From Brevibacillus invocatus (GTDB taxonomy: Bacteria; Bacillota; Bacilli; Brevibacillales; Brevibacillaceae), in the NCBI RefSeq assembly GCF_003710915.1, contig NZ_RHHR01000009.1:186001-250000 (forward strand): a DNA stretch of 64,000 bases, read 5' to 3'. Position numbers and translations under genes: made by a program. The notes below the pieces were generated by a model that did not search any database, was not told the origin of the DNA, and was given only the letters and a program-made list of their open reading frames with translations. Below are positions 1 through 9,443 of the stretch, in pieces. The stretch's first letter is position 1. Each line of letters starts with the position of its first letter.

Positions 1-1
1 A

Positions 2-616
2 GATTCCGTGGTTGATTGCATTGTTCAAGAACAGGATCTTGGCTGGTTCGATCAGGATGTTTGCGAATGGCAACAGACCCAAATTCACAATACCTTGCAC
101 CCCAGCGGCCAACAGATTGCTCAATGCCTCTACCACCGGACCGATCGAGCTAAACGCCAGAAGCGTCAGGATACCGCCTACAATACCGGCCGAAAAATTG
201 TTGACCAGCATCTCAAAGCCGGTGCGAATTTTCCCATCCAGCATCTGGTCGACCTTTTTCATGCACCATCCGCCGAGTGGGCCCATAATCATCGCGCCTA
301 AGAACATCGGGATGTCAGCCCCTACGACTACACCCATCGTAGCAACCGCCCCTACGACACCCCCGCGGACATCATGGATCATTTTACCGCCTGTATAACC
401 AATCAAAAGCGGAAGCAGATAGGTAATCATCGGTCCTACGAGCTTAGCCAGGTCTTCGTTCGGCAGCCAGCCTGTTGGGATAAATAAGGCAGTGATGAGT
501 CCCCACGCGATAAAAGCACCGATATTTGGCATAACCATCGCGCTTAAAAAACGTCCAAACTTTTGTACTCTGACCCGAATTCCTCCTGATGACTCGTTAT
601 TTGTGACCATCTCCAT
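2..616 (-). CDS. mtlA: PTS mannitol transporter subunit IICB, N-terminal part (cut by window edge)
   Basis: Enzyme IIC membrane domain of a mannitol phosphotransferase permease, which imports and phosphorylates mannitol to mannitol-1-phosphate. About 205 residues are visible; the rest lies left of the window. Recognisable are the N-terminal [19 protein letters not shown] segment, then hydrophobic helices with [19 protein letters not shown] and MIMGPLGGW, all typical of mannitol EIIC. The start is the ATG at 616, preceded by AAGGAGGG at good spacing; a second in-frame ATG lies six bases downstream. No gene precedes it on the same strand, so it probably heads a mannitol operon. Regulation by CcpA is likely from the cre described separately. 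The family call is firm; mannitol specificity is inferred from similarity. Confidence 0.88.
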   Translation of the reverse strand, partial: MEMVTNNESSGGIRVRVQKFGRFLSAMVMPNIGAFIAWGLITALFIPTGWLPNEDLAKLVGPMITYLLPLLIGYTGGKMIHDVRGGVVGAVATMGVVVGADIPMFLGAMIMGPLGGWCMKKVDQMLDGKIRTGFEMLVNNFSAGIVGGILTLLAFSSIGPVVEALSNLLAAGVQGIVNLGLLPFANILIEPAKILFLNNAINHGI

Positions 617-681
617 ACTGAACCCTCCTTTACCTGTTGATCGATTGATGACAAAACTAAACTATTCGTTTATCTACCTAG

Positions 682-710
682 AATATAAAGCGTTTACATT
701 TGCATCTCAA
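682..710 (-). promoter_or_regulatory. Sigma-A promoter of mtlA with overlapping cre site
   Basis: Minus strand reads TTGAGA (705-710), 17 bp spacer, TATATT (682-687). The spacer and -10 contain TGTAAACGCTTTAT (685-698; ATGTAAACGCTTTAT with the flanking base), which fits the degenerate Bacillus cre consensus with one mismatch. A CcpA site over the promoter implies repression by preferred sugars, as expected for a mannitol PTS. Confidence 0.7.
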
Positions 711-765
711 CAAATTCAAAGCGCTACTTTGTCGCCAGCAATGTTGACAAAATTGAATTGAAAAT

Positions 766-801
766 ACAAAAAGCCGATGCATCCTGCTTTGCATCGGCTT
801 T
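766..801 (-). terminator. Rho-independent terminator of cshA
   Basis: Perfect arms AAGCCGATGCA / TGCATCGGCTT with an 8-nt loop. On the minus strand they are followed by TTTTTGTATTTTC, just downstream of the cshA stop. Confidence 0.85.
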
Positions 802-819
802 GTATCGCTATTTTTTCTC

Positions 820-2349
820 TTACCGTTGTTTATTATACGTTCTGCCGCTGGACTCCCCAGAGCGTGGACGAGATTCACCGCTTTTTGGACGATACTCGCC
901 ACTGCGCGGGCGATATTCGCCACCGCCACGATACTCCCCTCCGCCGGAACGAGGACGGAATGGACGTTTTCCACCGAAACCGCTGCCTTGACCACCTTTA
1001 CCTTTTGGCGGGAATTTTTTCTTGCTCACACGCAAAGGCGATTCTTCAGTCAGGTGAACAGGGGTTGTATTCGGCTCTTTCGTCAGCATCTTGAGGGCAG
1101 CAGATACCAGTGTTACGGAGTCCACATCCTCCAGCAGCTGTTCAGCCAGCGTTTTGTATTCAGCCAGATTGTCTCTTCCGCTCGCTTCCAGCAGCTTTTC
1201 TACAGCCATACGCTGCTGTCCTTCCAACGCCTCGTTCATGCTTGGAACGGAACGACGCTCCATTCGGCGATTGGTAGCACGCTCGATCAGACGCAAATGG
1301 TCGATTTCACGCGGTGTCACAAAGGTAATGGATTGACCGGTTTTCCCTGCACGCCCCGTTCTTCCGATCCGGTGTACGTAGCTCTCCGAGTCCTGTGGGA
1401 TGTCGAAGTTGAATACATGCGTCACGCCGCTGATATCCAATCCACGAGCAGCCACGTCAGTCGCTACCAGGACTTCAATCGTACCTTCTTTAAACTTGCG
1501 CAGTACACTGTCCCGCTTCGCCTGGTTCAGGTCTCCGTGGATGCCTTCTGCGCCATAGCCGCGCTTGGTCAGTGCCTCGGACAACTCATCTACTCTGCGC
1601 TTGGTTCTGCCAAAGACAATAGCCAACTCCGGAGAATGGATATCCAACAAGCGGCACAGTACATCAAACTTCTGCTTCTCTGCCACTTCCATATACTGCT
1701 GCTCAATATTCGGTACGGTCACTTCTTTTGCCTTTACCGAGATCATGGTTGGATCATTCATGAATTGCTGAGCAATTTCCTGGATCGCGCGCGGCATGGT
1801 CGCTGAGAACAGCAGAGTTTGACGCTGATCTGGTACTTCTTGCAGGATTTCCTTGATATCGTCAATGAAACCCATGTTCAGCATTTCATCTGCTTCATCC
1901 AGCACGACGATTTCAATCGCATCGAGACGAATCGTTCTTCTTCTCATATGGTCCATAAAACGACCTGGTGTAGCCACGATAATTTGTGGACGTTTTTTCA
2001 ACGCCTTGATCTGACGTGTAATGTCCTGACCGCCATAGATTGGCAAGGCAGAGATATTTTTGAACTGCGCAATCTTGTTGATCTCTTCGGCAACCTGCAC
2101 AGCCAATTCACGTGTCGGGGTCAAAACAACCCCTTGGATGTTTCCGCTTTGCTCGTCGAGACGCTCTACGAGTGGAATACCAAAGGCAGCCGTTTTTCCT
2201 GTTCCTGTTTGCGCTTGACCGATCAGGTCTTTCCCTTGCAACGCTACAGGTACGGTTTGTACCTGGATCGCGGTCGCCTCTTCAAAACCCATGCTGCCCA
2301 GCGCCCGTACGATAGAGTGATGTAATCCAAAATCATAAAAAGTAGTCAA
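820..2349 (-). CDS. cshA: DEAD-box ATP-dependent RNA helicase (CshA-type)
   Basis: Cytoplasmic RNA helicase for RNA unwinding, ribosome assembly and mRNA turnover; in Bacillus CshA is associated with the degradosome. 509 residues, normal for CshA. Q motif near 22-30, Walker A AQTGTGKT (46-53), PTRELA (78-83), ATPGR (126-130), DEAD box (151-154), an SAT motif and [10 protein letters not shown] in the second RecA domain. The tail from about residue 440 is basic and repetitive, with GGGEYR and PRSGE/PKSGE units, a disordered RNA-binding tail. The start is TTG at 2349, about 11 nt after AGGAG. It is transcribed alone, with a terminator downstream and a possible attenuator in its leader. Family certain; cshA orthology rests on domain layout and tail. 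Confidence 0.93.
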   Translation of the reverse strand: MTTFYDFGLHHSIVRALGSMGFEEATAIQVQTVPVALQGKDLIGQAQTGTGKTAAFGIPLVERLDEQSGNIQGVVLTPTRELAVQVAEEINKIAQFKNISALPIYGGQDITRQIKALKKRPQIIVATPGRFMDHMRRRTIRLDAIEIVVLDEADEMLNMGFIDDIKEILQEVPDQRQTLLFSATMPRAIQEIAQQFMNDPTMISVKAKEVTVPNIEQQYMEVAEKQKFDVLCRLLDIHSPELAIVFGRTKRRVDELSEALTKRGYGAEGIHGDLNQAKRDSVLRKFKEGTIEVLVATDVAARGLDISGVTHVFNFDIPQDSESYVHRIGRTGRAGKTGQSITFVTPREIDHLRLIERATNRRMERRSVPSMNEALEGQQRMAVEKLLEASGRDNLAEYKTLAEQLLEDVDSVTLVSAALKMLTKEPNTTPVHLTEESPLRVSKKKFPPKGKGGQGSGFGGKRPFRPRSGGGEYRGGGEYRPRSGEYRPKSGESRPRSGESSGRTYNKQR

Positions 2350-2397
2350 TGCTTTTCAGTCTCCTTTTTTTCAAACCTTCTTCTATAAAATTCTCAC

Positions 2398-2441
2398 TAA
2401 AAAAGGGCACTATTCCTTACGATCCGGAACATGCCCTTTAT
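2398..2441 (-). promoter_or_regulatory. Attenuator-like hairpin in the cshA leader
   Basis: On the minus strand, about 50-90 nt upstream of cshA, AAGGGCA pairs with TGCCCTT, with an inner TTCC/GGAA stem, and is followed directly by TTTTTT. The shape is that of an intrinsic terminator inside the 5' UTR, so it could control read-through into the helicase gene. A candidate promoter (TTGCTT, 17 bp, TACGAT; 2482-2510) lies upstream, so the hairpin would be transcribed. Confidence 0.5.
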
Positions 2442-2526
2442 CCCTGATTGTACGTAGCACCCTAGAAAGAACACAACCGTAATCGTACCATGCCTTTACG
2501 TAAAAAGCAATGAATGATAAGAAAAA

Positions 2527-2556
2527 GAAACCGCTCTTCCATGAAAAGCGGCTTTT
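2527..2556 (-). terminator. Rho-independent terminator of fhs
   Basis: Minus strand arms AAGCCGCT / AGCGGTTT around an 11-nt loop, followed by CTTTTTCTT, 16-45 nt after the fhs stop. Confidence 0.8.
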
Positions 2557-2571
2557 TCCCACTATTTTCTA

Positions 2572-4200
2572 TTAAGACAGGCCGTTAATTTGCCCTTTTG
2601 AGTCCACATACAGCGATTCCGCTGCCGGTTTCTTCGGCAAACCTGGCATGGTCATCAAGCTGCCGGTCAACACAACAATAAATCCAGCTCCCGCAGAGAG
2701 GCGAATCTCACTGACCGAGATCGTAAAGTTGGTCGGAGCCCCCAAAACATCTGCCCGATCCGTAAAGGAATACGGCGTTTTGGCCATGCACACCGGAAGA
2801 TGCGACAGGCCCATTTCCTCTACTTTTCGCAGTGTTTTTAACGCTGCAGGCGCATACACCACATCGGAGCCGCGGTAAATTTCCCGGACGATCGTCTCCA
2901 CTTTTGTTTGGATCGATTGCTCTTCGTTATACAGGAAATGGAATTCGGAGGACTGCTCAGCAGCACGCGCTACTTTTTCAGCCAGGTCTACGCCACCGGC
3001 TCCACCATGTTCCCAAACACTGGACAAGGATGCCTCTACCCCAAGCTCCCGGCAAAGCTCGAATACCGTATCTATCTCTGCCTGGGCATCGGTAATAAAG
3101 TGATTGACAGCCACCACAGCAGGCACGCCGAACTTGCGAATGTTTTCAATATGACGCTTCACGTTCTCAAAGCCGCGCTTCACGGCTTGCAGATCTTCCG
3201 CTTGCAGATCCGCCACTTTGACTCCACCGTTGAATTTCAAGGCGCGAACGGAAATGACGACAACCGCCGCTGACGGTGTGAGACCTGCTTTTCGACATTT
3301 GATATTGAAAAACTTCTCTGCGCCCAGATCGGCTCCAAATCCAGCCTCAGTCACGACATAATCAGCCAGCTTCAGTGCTGTTTTGGTCGCTACCACACTG
3401 CTGCAGCCATGTGCGATATTGGCAAAAGGCCCCCCGTGAATCAGCACAGGTGTCCCCTCAATCGTCTGTACCAAGTTGGGCTTGATTGCGTCCTTCAACA
3501 GCACGCACATCGCCTCTACTGCCTGAATATCATTCGCACGAACGGGTTGATCATCCTGATCGTAGCCGACAATGATCTGGTTCAATCTCTCGCGCAGATC
3601 GTCTATATTTTCACTCAGGCACAAAATAGCCATGATTTCGGATGCGGTCGTAATCATAAAACCGTCTTCACGTGTCATGCCGTTTCCATCGCCCAGTCCC
3701 ACCACAATATTGCGTAGTGCCCGGTCATTCATATCCATAGCGCGCTTCCAGACGATTTTTTTCGTGTTGATGCGCAGCGCGTTGCCGTGATGAATGTGAT
3801 TGTCCACCATTGCAGCCAACAGATTGTGTGCCGAAGTAATCGCATGAATATCTCCCGTAAAATGCAGGTTGATTTCGTCTGCGGGAAGAATTTGCGCTTT
3901 TCCGCTTCCTGTAGCTCCGCCTTTTATTCCCATACACGGTCCAAGAGATGGTTCCCTCAAAGCAGCCACAGTCTTTTTCCCAATCAGATTGAGAGACTGG
4001 GACAACCCAATCGTGGTCAAGGTCTTCCCTGCACCTGCCGGATTCGGGTTCATCGCCGTAACCAGGATCAATTTGCCATCCGGCCGATCCTTGATGTCAT
4101 CCCATAGCTCAGCCGCCAATTTTGCCTTATATTTACCGTATTGCTCCAGATGTTCCTCTGAAATCCCTACCTGCCTGGCAATCTCGACAATCGGTTTCAT
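2572..4200 (-). CDS. fhs: Formate--tetrahydrofolate ligase (divergent)
   Basis: ATP-dependent synthesis of 10-formyl-THF from formate and THF in cytosolic one-carbon metabolism. 542 residues, near the usual 555-560. Family hallmarks are present: ALREPSLGPCMGIKGGA, EINLHFTGDIHAITSAHN, and C-terminal MTMPGLPKKPAAE. The start is the ATG at 4200 (MKPIVEIAR), with an AGGGGGAT ribosome site; the frame stays open further upstream but without a better start. Odd features: the ATP-binding loop reads NPNPAGAGKT (51-60) where I recall (T)PAGEGKTTT, and the following segment has GSGKAQILPADE in place of the usual GGGYAQVVPMED. It is preceded by a terminator, so it is transcribed separately from the TRAP operon. 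Function by family; full activity is not assured given the altered P-loop. Confidence 0.87.
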   Translation of the reverse strand: MKPIVEIARQVGISEEHLEQYGKYKAKLAAELWDDIKDRPDGKLILVTAMNPNPAGAGKTLTTIGLSQSLNLIGKKTVAALREPSLGPCMGIKGGATGSGKAQILPADEINLHFTGDIHAITSAHNLLAAMVDNHIHHGNALRINTKKIVWKRAMDMNDRALRNIVVGLGDGNGMTREDGFMITTASEIMAILCLSENIDDLRERLNQIIVGYDQDDQPVRANDIQAVEAMCVLLKDAIKPNLVQTIEGTPVLIHGGPFANIAHGCSSVVATKTALKLADYVVTEAGFGADLGAEKFFNIKCRKAGLTPSAAVVVISVRALKFNGGVKVADLQAEDLQAVKRGFENVKRHIENIRKFGVPAVVAVNHFITDAQAEIDTVFELCRELGVEASLSSVWEHGGAGGVDLAEKVARAAEQSSEFHFLYNEEQSIQTKVETIVREIYRGSDVVYAPAALKTLRKVEEMGLSHLPVCMAKTPYSFTDRADVLGAPTNFTISVSEIRLSAGAGFIVVLTGSLMTMPGLPKKPAAESLYVDSKGQINGLS

Positions 4201-4301
4201 CAGTATCCCCCTGCATTTCGTGAAATTGGCATACAACCTTCTACATTCCACAAACGATAGGATAACTCCTTTCATTTCATGCTTTTCATCAGGAAATGAA
4301 C

Positions 4302-4342
4302 AAAACAACCTTCCACTGCTGGCATGCAGCTCGGAAGGTTGT
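4302..4342 (-). terminator. Rho-independent terminator of the TRAP/GlcD operon
   Basis: Minus strand ACAACCTTCC pairs with GGAAGGTTGT, followed by TTTGTTC, right after the glcD-like stop. It separates the catabolic operon from fhs. Confidence 0.8.
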
Positions 4343-4353
4343 CCTGTCTATGT

Positions 4354-5715
4354 TTATTCAAAGATTTTTCCAGGATTCAAAATGCCATTCGGGTCCAATA
4401 CTTGTTTGAACGACTTCATCACGTCCAGAGACTCTCCATGCTCGGCCCTCTGATATTTGGCTTTCCCTACACCAACTCCATGCTCGCCTGTGCAGGTGCC
4501 GCCGCGTTGCAGTGCGTATTCGACCAGGTGTGCGTTCAGCTTGTCTGCGCGGGCAACCTCTTCTTTGTCGTCCAAGTCGATCATGAGGATCACATGGTAG
4601 TTTCCGTCCCCAACGTGACCGAGTACAGCTCCGTCCAATCCCGAACGATCAATGGATTCACGAGCATCTACGACTGCACCTGCCAGCTCTGAAAAGGGCA
4701 CGCATACATCAGTGACCATCATTTTTTTACCGGGAGATTTGTGCACGAACGCGTAAGCCAGGTTATGACGCGCATCCCAGAGCTGAGCGCGTGCCTTGGA
4801 ATCCGTCTCGAACAAGAATTGCGTGCAGCCATGCTCTCCTGCGATGCCTTGAGCAAATTCGATGTCATGCTGCAGGCTTTGCTCGCTTCCGTGGAATTCG
4901 ATAAACAGCGTTGGGCTTTCCGGATAATCCGTTTCCTTAAACAGATTCACCTGACGGATAGAACGTTCGTCGACCAGTTCGATACGCGCTACTGGAATAC
5001 CGGCTGAAAGAATGTCCACCACTGTGTTCACGGCATCCTGAACGGTAGGAAAGCTCGCACGCGCGGCCATTGTAGCCTCAGGAATCCCGTATACGCGCAA
5101 TGTCAGTTCTGTGAAAGCACCCAATGTACCTTCTGATCCGACAAACAAGCCTGTCAAATGGTAGCCGGACGAAGACTTGGCGACCATGCTTCCCGTATGA
5201 ATGATGCGTCCATCTGCCAATACCACTTCCAGATCGCGTACGTTGTCACGCATCACACCGTAGCGTACAGAAGTCGTTCCACTGGCATTGGTCGCTGCCA
5301 TCCCGCCAACAGTAGCATCTGCACCCGGATCGACAGAGAAAAACAAACCGTGCTTTTTTAATTCCTTGTTCAGTTGCGTACGTGTCACACCTGGCTGGAC
5401 CCGAACCAAAAAGTCTTGGGGGCGAACTTCCAGCACCTGATTCATCAGGGAGAAGTCCATGCTGATCCCGCCGTTGTATGGAATGACATGCCCTTCCAAA
5501 CTAGTTCCCAAACCAAACGGTGTGACTGCAATCTTCTTCTCGTTGGCTAGCTTCATGATCTGGCTGACTTCTTCAGCGTCTTGCGGAAATACGACTACCT
5601 CTGGCAAGCGTGGTGCGTGATAGGATTCATCATGACTATGATGCTCCAGAACGGTTGGATTGGTCGTTACTCGCTCACTACCCAGTAGCCCTACCAATTC
5701 TTCAATATAGCTCAC
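4354..5715 (-). CDS. FAD-linked 2-hydroxyacid oxidase/dehydrogenase (GlcD / D-lactate dehydrogenase type)
   Basis: Flavoprotein that oxidises a 2-hydroxy acid such as glycolate or D-lactate to the 2-oxo acid, passing electrons to the respiratory chain. 453 residues. FAD-binding domain (about 37-215) with PFGLGTSLEGH, VQPGVTRTQL and GGMAATNASGT; C-terminal substrate domain (about 216-453) with GHVGDGNYH (366-374) and GEHGVGVGK (410-418). The start is GTG at 5715, with AAGGGGAG upstream. It is the last gene of the operon, 18 bp after the TRAP permease, suggesting that the imported compound is, or is converted to, a hydroxy acid. A close but internally deleted paralogue lies at 47206-48003. Substrate cannot be told from sequence. 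Confidence 0.9.
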   Translation of the reverse strand: MSYIEELVGLLGSERVTTNPTVLEHHSHDESYHAPRLPEVVVFPQDAEEVSQIMKLANEKKIAVTPFGLGTSLEGHVIPYNGGISMDFSLMNQVLEVRPQDFLVRVQPGVTRTQLNKELKKHGLFFSVDPGADATVGGMAATNASGTTSVRYGVMRDNVRDLEVVLADGRIIHTGSMVAKSSSGYHLTGLFVGSEGTLGAFTELTLRVYGIPEATMAARASFPTVQDAVNTVVDILSAGIPVARIELVDERSIRQVNLFKETDYPESPTLFIEFHGSEQSLQHDIEFAQGIAGEHGCTQFLFETDSKARAQLWDARHNLAYAFVHKSPGKKMMVTDVCVPFSELAGAVVDARESIDRSGLDGAVLGHVGDGNYHVILMIDLDDKEEVARADKLNAHLVEYALQRGGTCTGEHGVGVGKAKYQRAEHGESLDVMKSFKQVLDPNGILNPGKIFE

Positions 5716-5733
5716 TTGAGATACTCCCCTTCG

Positions 5734-7008
5734 TTACTTACTCAGATTAACCAAGAACATGCTGATTTCTGGTATATAGGTGATCAACAACAGGTCAATG
5801 ATCATGATAACTAGGAATGGAATCACTGCACGCTCGATCGCCGCATTCGGCAACTGTGAAATTTTCCCTGCTACCAGGAGGTTGATTCCCACCGGTGGCG
5901 TCAACATTCCAATCGCGGAGTTCACAACCATGATGACCCCGAAAAGGACTGGATCGATACCCAATGCCAGAATGATTGGCAGCAGGATCGGCGTCAACAG
6001 AATGATGATGACAGACGTTTCCATAAAAGTACCCATGATCAACAGGAAGATATTAATGACCAACAGGGTAATAATTGTGCTATCTGTAATCCCCAGCATG
6101 AATTGAGCGATTTCCTGAGGAATATTTTCCCTGGTTAATAGGAATCCAAACGAGTTGGCAGTCGCAATAATGAGCATGATAGCAGCAGTCAAGCTGGCAG
6201 AACTGGTAAAAACGGATCCCAAATCCTTCCACTTGATCTCCCGATAAACAAACAGACCGACAACCAAACCATATACGACCGCAACTACAGCCGCTTCCGT
6301 TGAAGTGAAGATTCCTCCATAGATGCCGCCCAGAATGATGACTGGCATCATGATTGCAAGAATCGCATCCTTAAACGCTTTCCAAATTTCTCCGGCAGAA
6401 TATTTTTTTCCTCCGCCCCAGCCTTGCTTCTTGCTTACAATAATTGCGTAAATCACAAGCGAGATGGCGACGAGAATTCCCGGACCAATCCCTGCAATAA
6501 ACAAATCATTGATGGATGTGCTCGCTGCCACACCGTACAAGACTAGTGGCACACTCGGTGGAATCATGACACCAATGGTTCCGCCTGCTGCATGCAGAGC
6601 AGCCGAAAAACGCACATCGTAGCCTTTTTTCACCATATGCGGAATCAGAATTCCGCCGACAGCTGCTGTCGTAGCCGCCGAAGAACCTGAAATAGCTGCA
6701 AAAAATGTACAACCAATGACGGCAACAATCGCTAAACCACCCGGTAGATTACCCACGATTGTATTGGCAAAAGTAATCAATCTGGCTGAAATTCCGCCCG
6801 TCTCCATCAGTTTTCCAGCCAACAGGAAGAATGGAATAGCCATCAGTGGAAATGAATCTGTACCGTTAAACATTTTCTGGATCACGACAAGTAAAGGGAT
6901 GTTCCCCTCAATGACAAAAGCTGCAACTACAGACAAACCGAGTGCAATGGCGATTGGCACATTAATAATCAGGAGAACCAGCAGTGTTAAAAAAAGTATC
7001 GTTCCCAC
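5734..7008 (-). CDS. dctM: TRAP transporter large permease (DctM)
   Basis: Large membrane subunit of a tripartite ATP-independent periplasmic-type transporter, which uses the ion gradient to import carboxylates captured by a binding protein. 424 residues, almost wholly hydrophobic with about 11-12 predicted helices. Family segments seen include PLMAIPFFLLAGKLMETG, AAISGSSAATTAAVG, HAAGGTIGVMIPPSVPLVLYG, and NSAIGMLTPPVGINLLV near the end. The start is GTG at 7008, preceded by AAGGAG. It lies 7 bp after the small permease gene. Substrate unknown; neighbours suggest a hydroxy acid or related C3-C4 compound. Confidence 0.93.
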   Translation of the reverse strand: MGTILFLTLLVLLIINVPIAIALGLSVVAAFVIEGNIPLLVVIQKMFNGTDSFPLMAIPFFLLAGKLMETGGISARLITFANTIVGNLPGGLAIVAVIGCTFFAAISGSSAATTAAVGGILIPHMVKKGYDVRFSAALHAAGGTIGVMIPPSVPLVLYGVAASTSINDLFIAGIGPGILVAISLVIYAIIVSKKQGWGGGKKYSAGEIWKAFKDAILAIMMPVIILGGIYGGIFTSTEAAVVAVVYGLVVGLFVYREIKWKDLGSVFTSSASLTAAIMLIIATANSFGFLLTRENIPQEIAQFMLGITDSTIITLLVINIFLLIMGTFMETSVIIILLTPILLPIILALGIDPVLFGVIMVVNSAIGMLTPPVGINLLVAGKISQLPNAAIERAVIPFLVIMIIDLLLITYIPEISMFLVNLSK

Positions 7009-7015
7009 AGTGCTT

Positions 7016-7483
7016 TCACTCCTTCCCGGTGATGTCTTTCCATGTCACATGGAGAACATTCATAATAAGCAAAACTCCGCTGATCGGTATCACCATGTAG
7101 ACATATCCCATGGGAACGAGCAAGCTAGGCGAGGTCTGTGTCATGCTTCTGACTGACAGGAGATACCCCTGATAAATCATTACGGCAAAAAAAAGTATGG
7201 AGAGCAGTGCAGCCACCGATAAAACAATTTTGTTTGCCATTGGAGACAAAAATTTCTGAATATATTCGGTTCCAATATGCGCTTTAATTGACATCGCATA
7301 GGCGGAGCCGAGAAACGTCAACCATACGAGCAAGTACCTGGCCAACTCCTCCGTCCAAGCCAGAGGCTGATCCAGGAAAAACCGGAACAGTACTTGAAGG
7401 AAGACAGCGACAACCATCACACCCATGATGGTATTGACAAAGTAGCGAGTGATGCTGTTAATGATAGAAACAATCTTGCCCAC
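7016..7483 (-). CDS. dctQ: TRAP transporter small permease (DctQ)
   Basis: Four-helix small membrane subunit that pairs with DctM. 155 residues with hydrophobic stretches near 10-30, 45-65, 88-108 and 128-148, and the family segment WTEELARYLLVWLTFLGSA. The start is GTG at 7483, with GGAGG seven bases upstream. Order DctP-DctQ-DctM in transcription direction is the standard arrangement. Confidence 0.92.
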   Translation of the reverse strand: MGKIVSIINSITRYFVNTIMGVMVVAVFLQVLFRFFLDQPLAWTEELARYLLVWLTFLGSAYAMSIKAHIGTEYIQKFLSPMANKIVLSVAALLSILFFAVMIYQGYLLSVRSMTQTSPSLLVPMGYVYMVIPISGVLLIMNVLHVTWKDITGKE

Positions 7484-7545
7484 ACGAGTCCTCCTTTCTC
7501 AGGGTAAGAGGGAGAAAAGCAGACTGCCTTTCTCCCCTCCGCCAA

Positions 7546-8604
7546 TTATTTCGTATTCAAAATCTCATTGAGCAGATCTTGGTCGATTTGTCCTGCGAAT
7601 TTCTCATATACAGGCTTCATCGCGTCACGGAATGCTTGCTTGTCTACGTCTTCTGTGATCGTCATGCCATTGTCTTTCAACACTTGCAAAGACTCTTCTT
7701 CCATTTTGATCATCAGCTCGCGCTCTTCTTTCCCAGCGACTTTTGCTTCTTCAGCCAGCAGCGTTTGTACATCTGCAGGCAGCTTGTCCCATACTGGTTT
7801 ACTGAACAGGATCATGGCTGCGGAGTAAACGTGACCTGTCAAAGACATTTGCGTTTGCTTCGAATCGTACAGCTTGTATGTGTTTGCAACGATCGCAGGG
7901 TTTTCCTGTCCATCAACAACACCTTGCTGCAAGGCTGTCAGAGCCTCTGTCCATGCCATCGGAGTTGGTTTTGCACCCAATGCTTCAAAGGCTGCCAAGT
8001 GAATTTGGTTCTCTTGTGTACGCAGCTTCATGCCTTGGAGATCAGCTGGTGTTTTGACGACTTTGGAGCCGTTGGTTACGTGGCGGAAGCCGTTTTCAGC
8101 CCAGGCCAGACCTATGATATTCGCGCTTTCGATGTCTTTCAGGATATCTTGACCCACTTTGCCGTCCAGCACTTTGTACGCATGGTCGCGGCTTTCAAAC
8201 AGGAATGGAAGGTCGAGCACGCCCAGCTTCGGATAGAAGTTGGTTACTGGCGCTGTCGACGTGATCACCATGTCTACAGTTCCCAGCGTAAGTCCTTCTG
8301 TCAATTCCCGTTCAGCACCCAATTGGCTTAGTGGATAAACTTCGATTTTGACCTTGCCTTGCGACTTTTCTTCTACTCTTTTTGCCATGTCTTTCAAGGA
8401 TACGTGGTAAGGATGGTCCTCTGTCAAAGAGTGACCTGCTTTAAACACAAAGCTTTGACCATCGCCGCTTGGTGCTGCCGACTCCGCCGGAGCTTGTCCA
8501 GCAGGCTGAGCAGCTTGCTGGCCGCCGCCCCCTCCACACGCTGTCAACAACAAAGATACGGACATCAGGCTCGATAATACGAACCCCCACTTTTTACGCA
8601 TCAT
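7546..8604 (-). CDS. dctP: TRAP transporter solute-binding lipoprotein (DctP)
   Basis: Extracellular substrate-binding subunit, anchored as a lipoprotein. 352 residues: signal peptide with lipobox LLTAC (Cys23), a Gly/Gln/Ala/Pro-rich linker to about residue 48, then the DctP fold with FKAGHSLTEDHPYH and WTEALTALQQGVVDGQENP, the conserved ligand-loop region. In this family a conserved Arg (in GMKLRTQEN) typically holds the substrate carboxylate, so an organic acid ligand is likely. Two adjacent ATG codons (8604, 8601) share one ribosome site. It lies 68 bp downstream of the SDR gene in the same operon. Confidence 0.93.
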   Translation of the reverse strand: MMRKKWGFVLSSLMSVSLLLTACGGGGGQQAAQPAGQAPAESAAPSGDGQSFVFKAGHSLTEDHPYHVSLKDMAKRVEEKSQGKVKIEVYPLSQLGAERELTEGLTLGTVDMVITSTAPVTNFYPKLGVLDLPFLFESRDHAYKVLDGKVGQDILKDIESANIIGLAWAENGFRHVTNGSKVVKTPADLQGMKLRTQENQIHLAAFEALGAKPTPMAWTEALTALQQGVVDGQENPAIVANTYKLYDSKQTQMSLTGHVYSAAMILFSKPVWDKLPADVQTLLAEEAKVAGKEERELMIKMEEESLQVLKDNGMTITEDVDKQAFRDAMKPVYEKFAGQIDQDLLNEILNTK

Positions 8605-8672
8605 TCTCTCTTTACCCCCTAAATGGTTTTGTTTGTGTTTTTCTATATAGGTTTGTAAATTTGAAACCGACG

Positions 8673-9443
8673 TTAGATACCTCTTCCGCCATCCACATTC
8701 ATGACTTCGCCCGTTACGATTTTGGACAGATCAGAAGCCAGATACAGAGCGGCTTGGGCAATATCTTCCGGTTGGATCAGCTTGCCCAACGGCACACTGT
8801 CGATAAAGATCTCTTTTTTCCCAGCCTCCACTGTCTCAGCATCTCCGCTGATGAACTTGCCCAGCATAGGCGTTTCCGCCGGGCCAGGGTTGATCACGTT
8901 GACGCGGATTTGGTCTGTAGCCAATTCCAGAGCCAGTGCTTTACTGAGCATAACCGCTGCACCCTTGGAAGCACAATACGCATTCAGTCCTGGACGGGCA
9001 CGGATGGAAGCGATCGAAGCGATATTAATTATGCTGCCTCGTTTTGCAGCCTTCATATGCGGTACTGTATGTCTGGTAGTCAGGAAAATGGATTTGGTAT
9101 TAACGGACATGATTTTGTCCCACATATCCAAAGTCAATTCTTCAATCGGGGTAAACGCCTGTGGCACACCTGCGCAATTGACCAGGACATCGACGGATCC
9201 AAAAACGGACATGGTTTCCGCTACCATCGCGGCAACGCTCTCATCATTGGCTACATCGGTTTGCACAGCATGAGCTTTACCCTCAGGCAGCTCTTGCGCT
9301 ACTCCCTTCGCAGCCTCCTTGTTCAAATCGGCAAGGACGACATTCGCGCCTTCTTGTGCAAATAGTTTGGCAATTGCTTTCCCCATTCCAGATGCGGCAC
9401 CCGTAACAATCGCTGTTTTTCCCTCTAATAGATGTCTGCTCAT
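8673..9443 (-). CDS. SDR-family NAD(P)-dependent oxidoreductase
   Basis: Short-chain dehydrogenase expected to interconvert an alcohol and a carbonyl. 256 residues, classical SDR: nucleotide motif TGAASGMG (15-22), NCAGVP, catalytic Ser in IASIAS, and YCASK with the Tyr/Lys pair; ends with VDGGRGI. FabG-like, but placement in a catabolic operon argues for oxidation of an imported hydroxy compound. The ATG overlaps the stop of the aldehyde dehydrogenase gene (ATGA), so translation is probably coupled. Substrate not determinable from sequence. Confidence 0.92.
   Translation of the reverse strand: MSRHLLEGKTAIVTGAASGMGKAIAKLFAQEGANVVLADLNKEAAKGVAQELPEGKAHAVQTDVANDESVAAMVAETMSVFGSVDVLVNCAGVPQAFTPIEELTLDMWDKIMSVNTKSIFLTTRHTVPHMKAAKRGSIINIASIASIRARPGLNAYCASKGAAVMLSKALALELATDQIRVNVINPGPAETPMLGKFISGDAETVEAGKKEIFIDSVPLGKLIQPEDIAQAALYLASDLSKIVTGEVMNVDGGRGI

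Noticed and set aside
826..1806. 326-codon open frame on the plus strand
   Set aside because: Lies wholly antisense to cshA, whose DEAD-box motifs are unmistakable; no ribosome site or family similarity.
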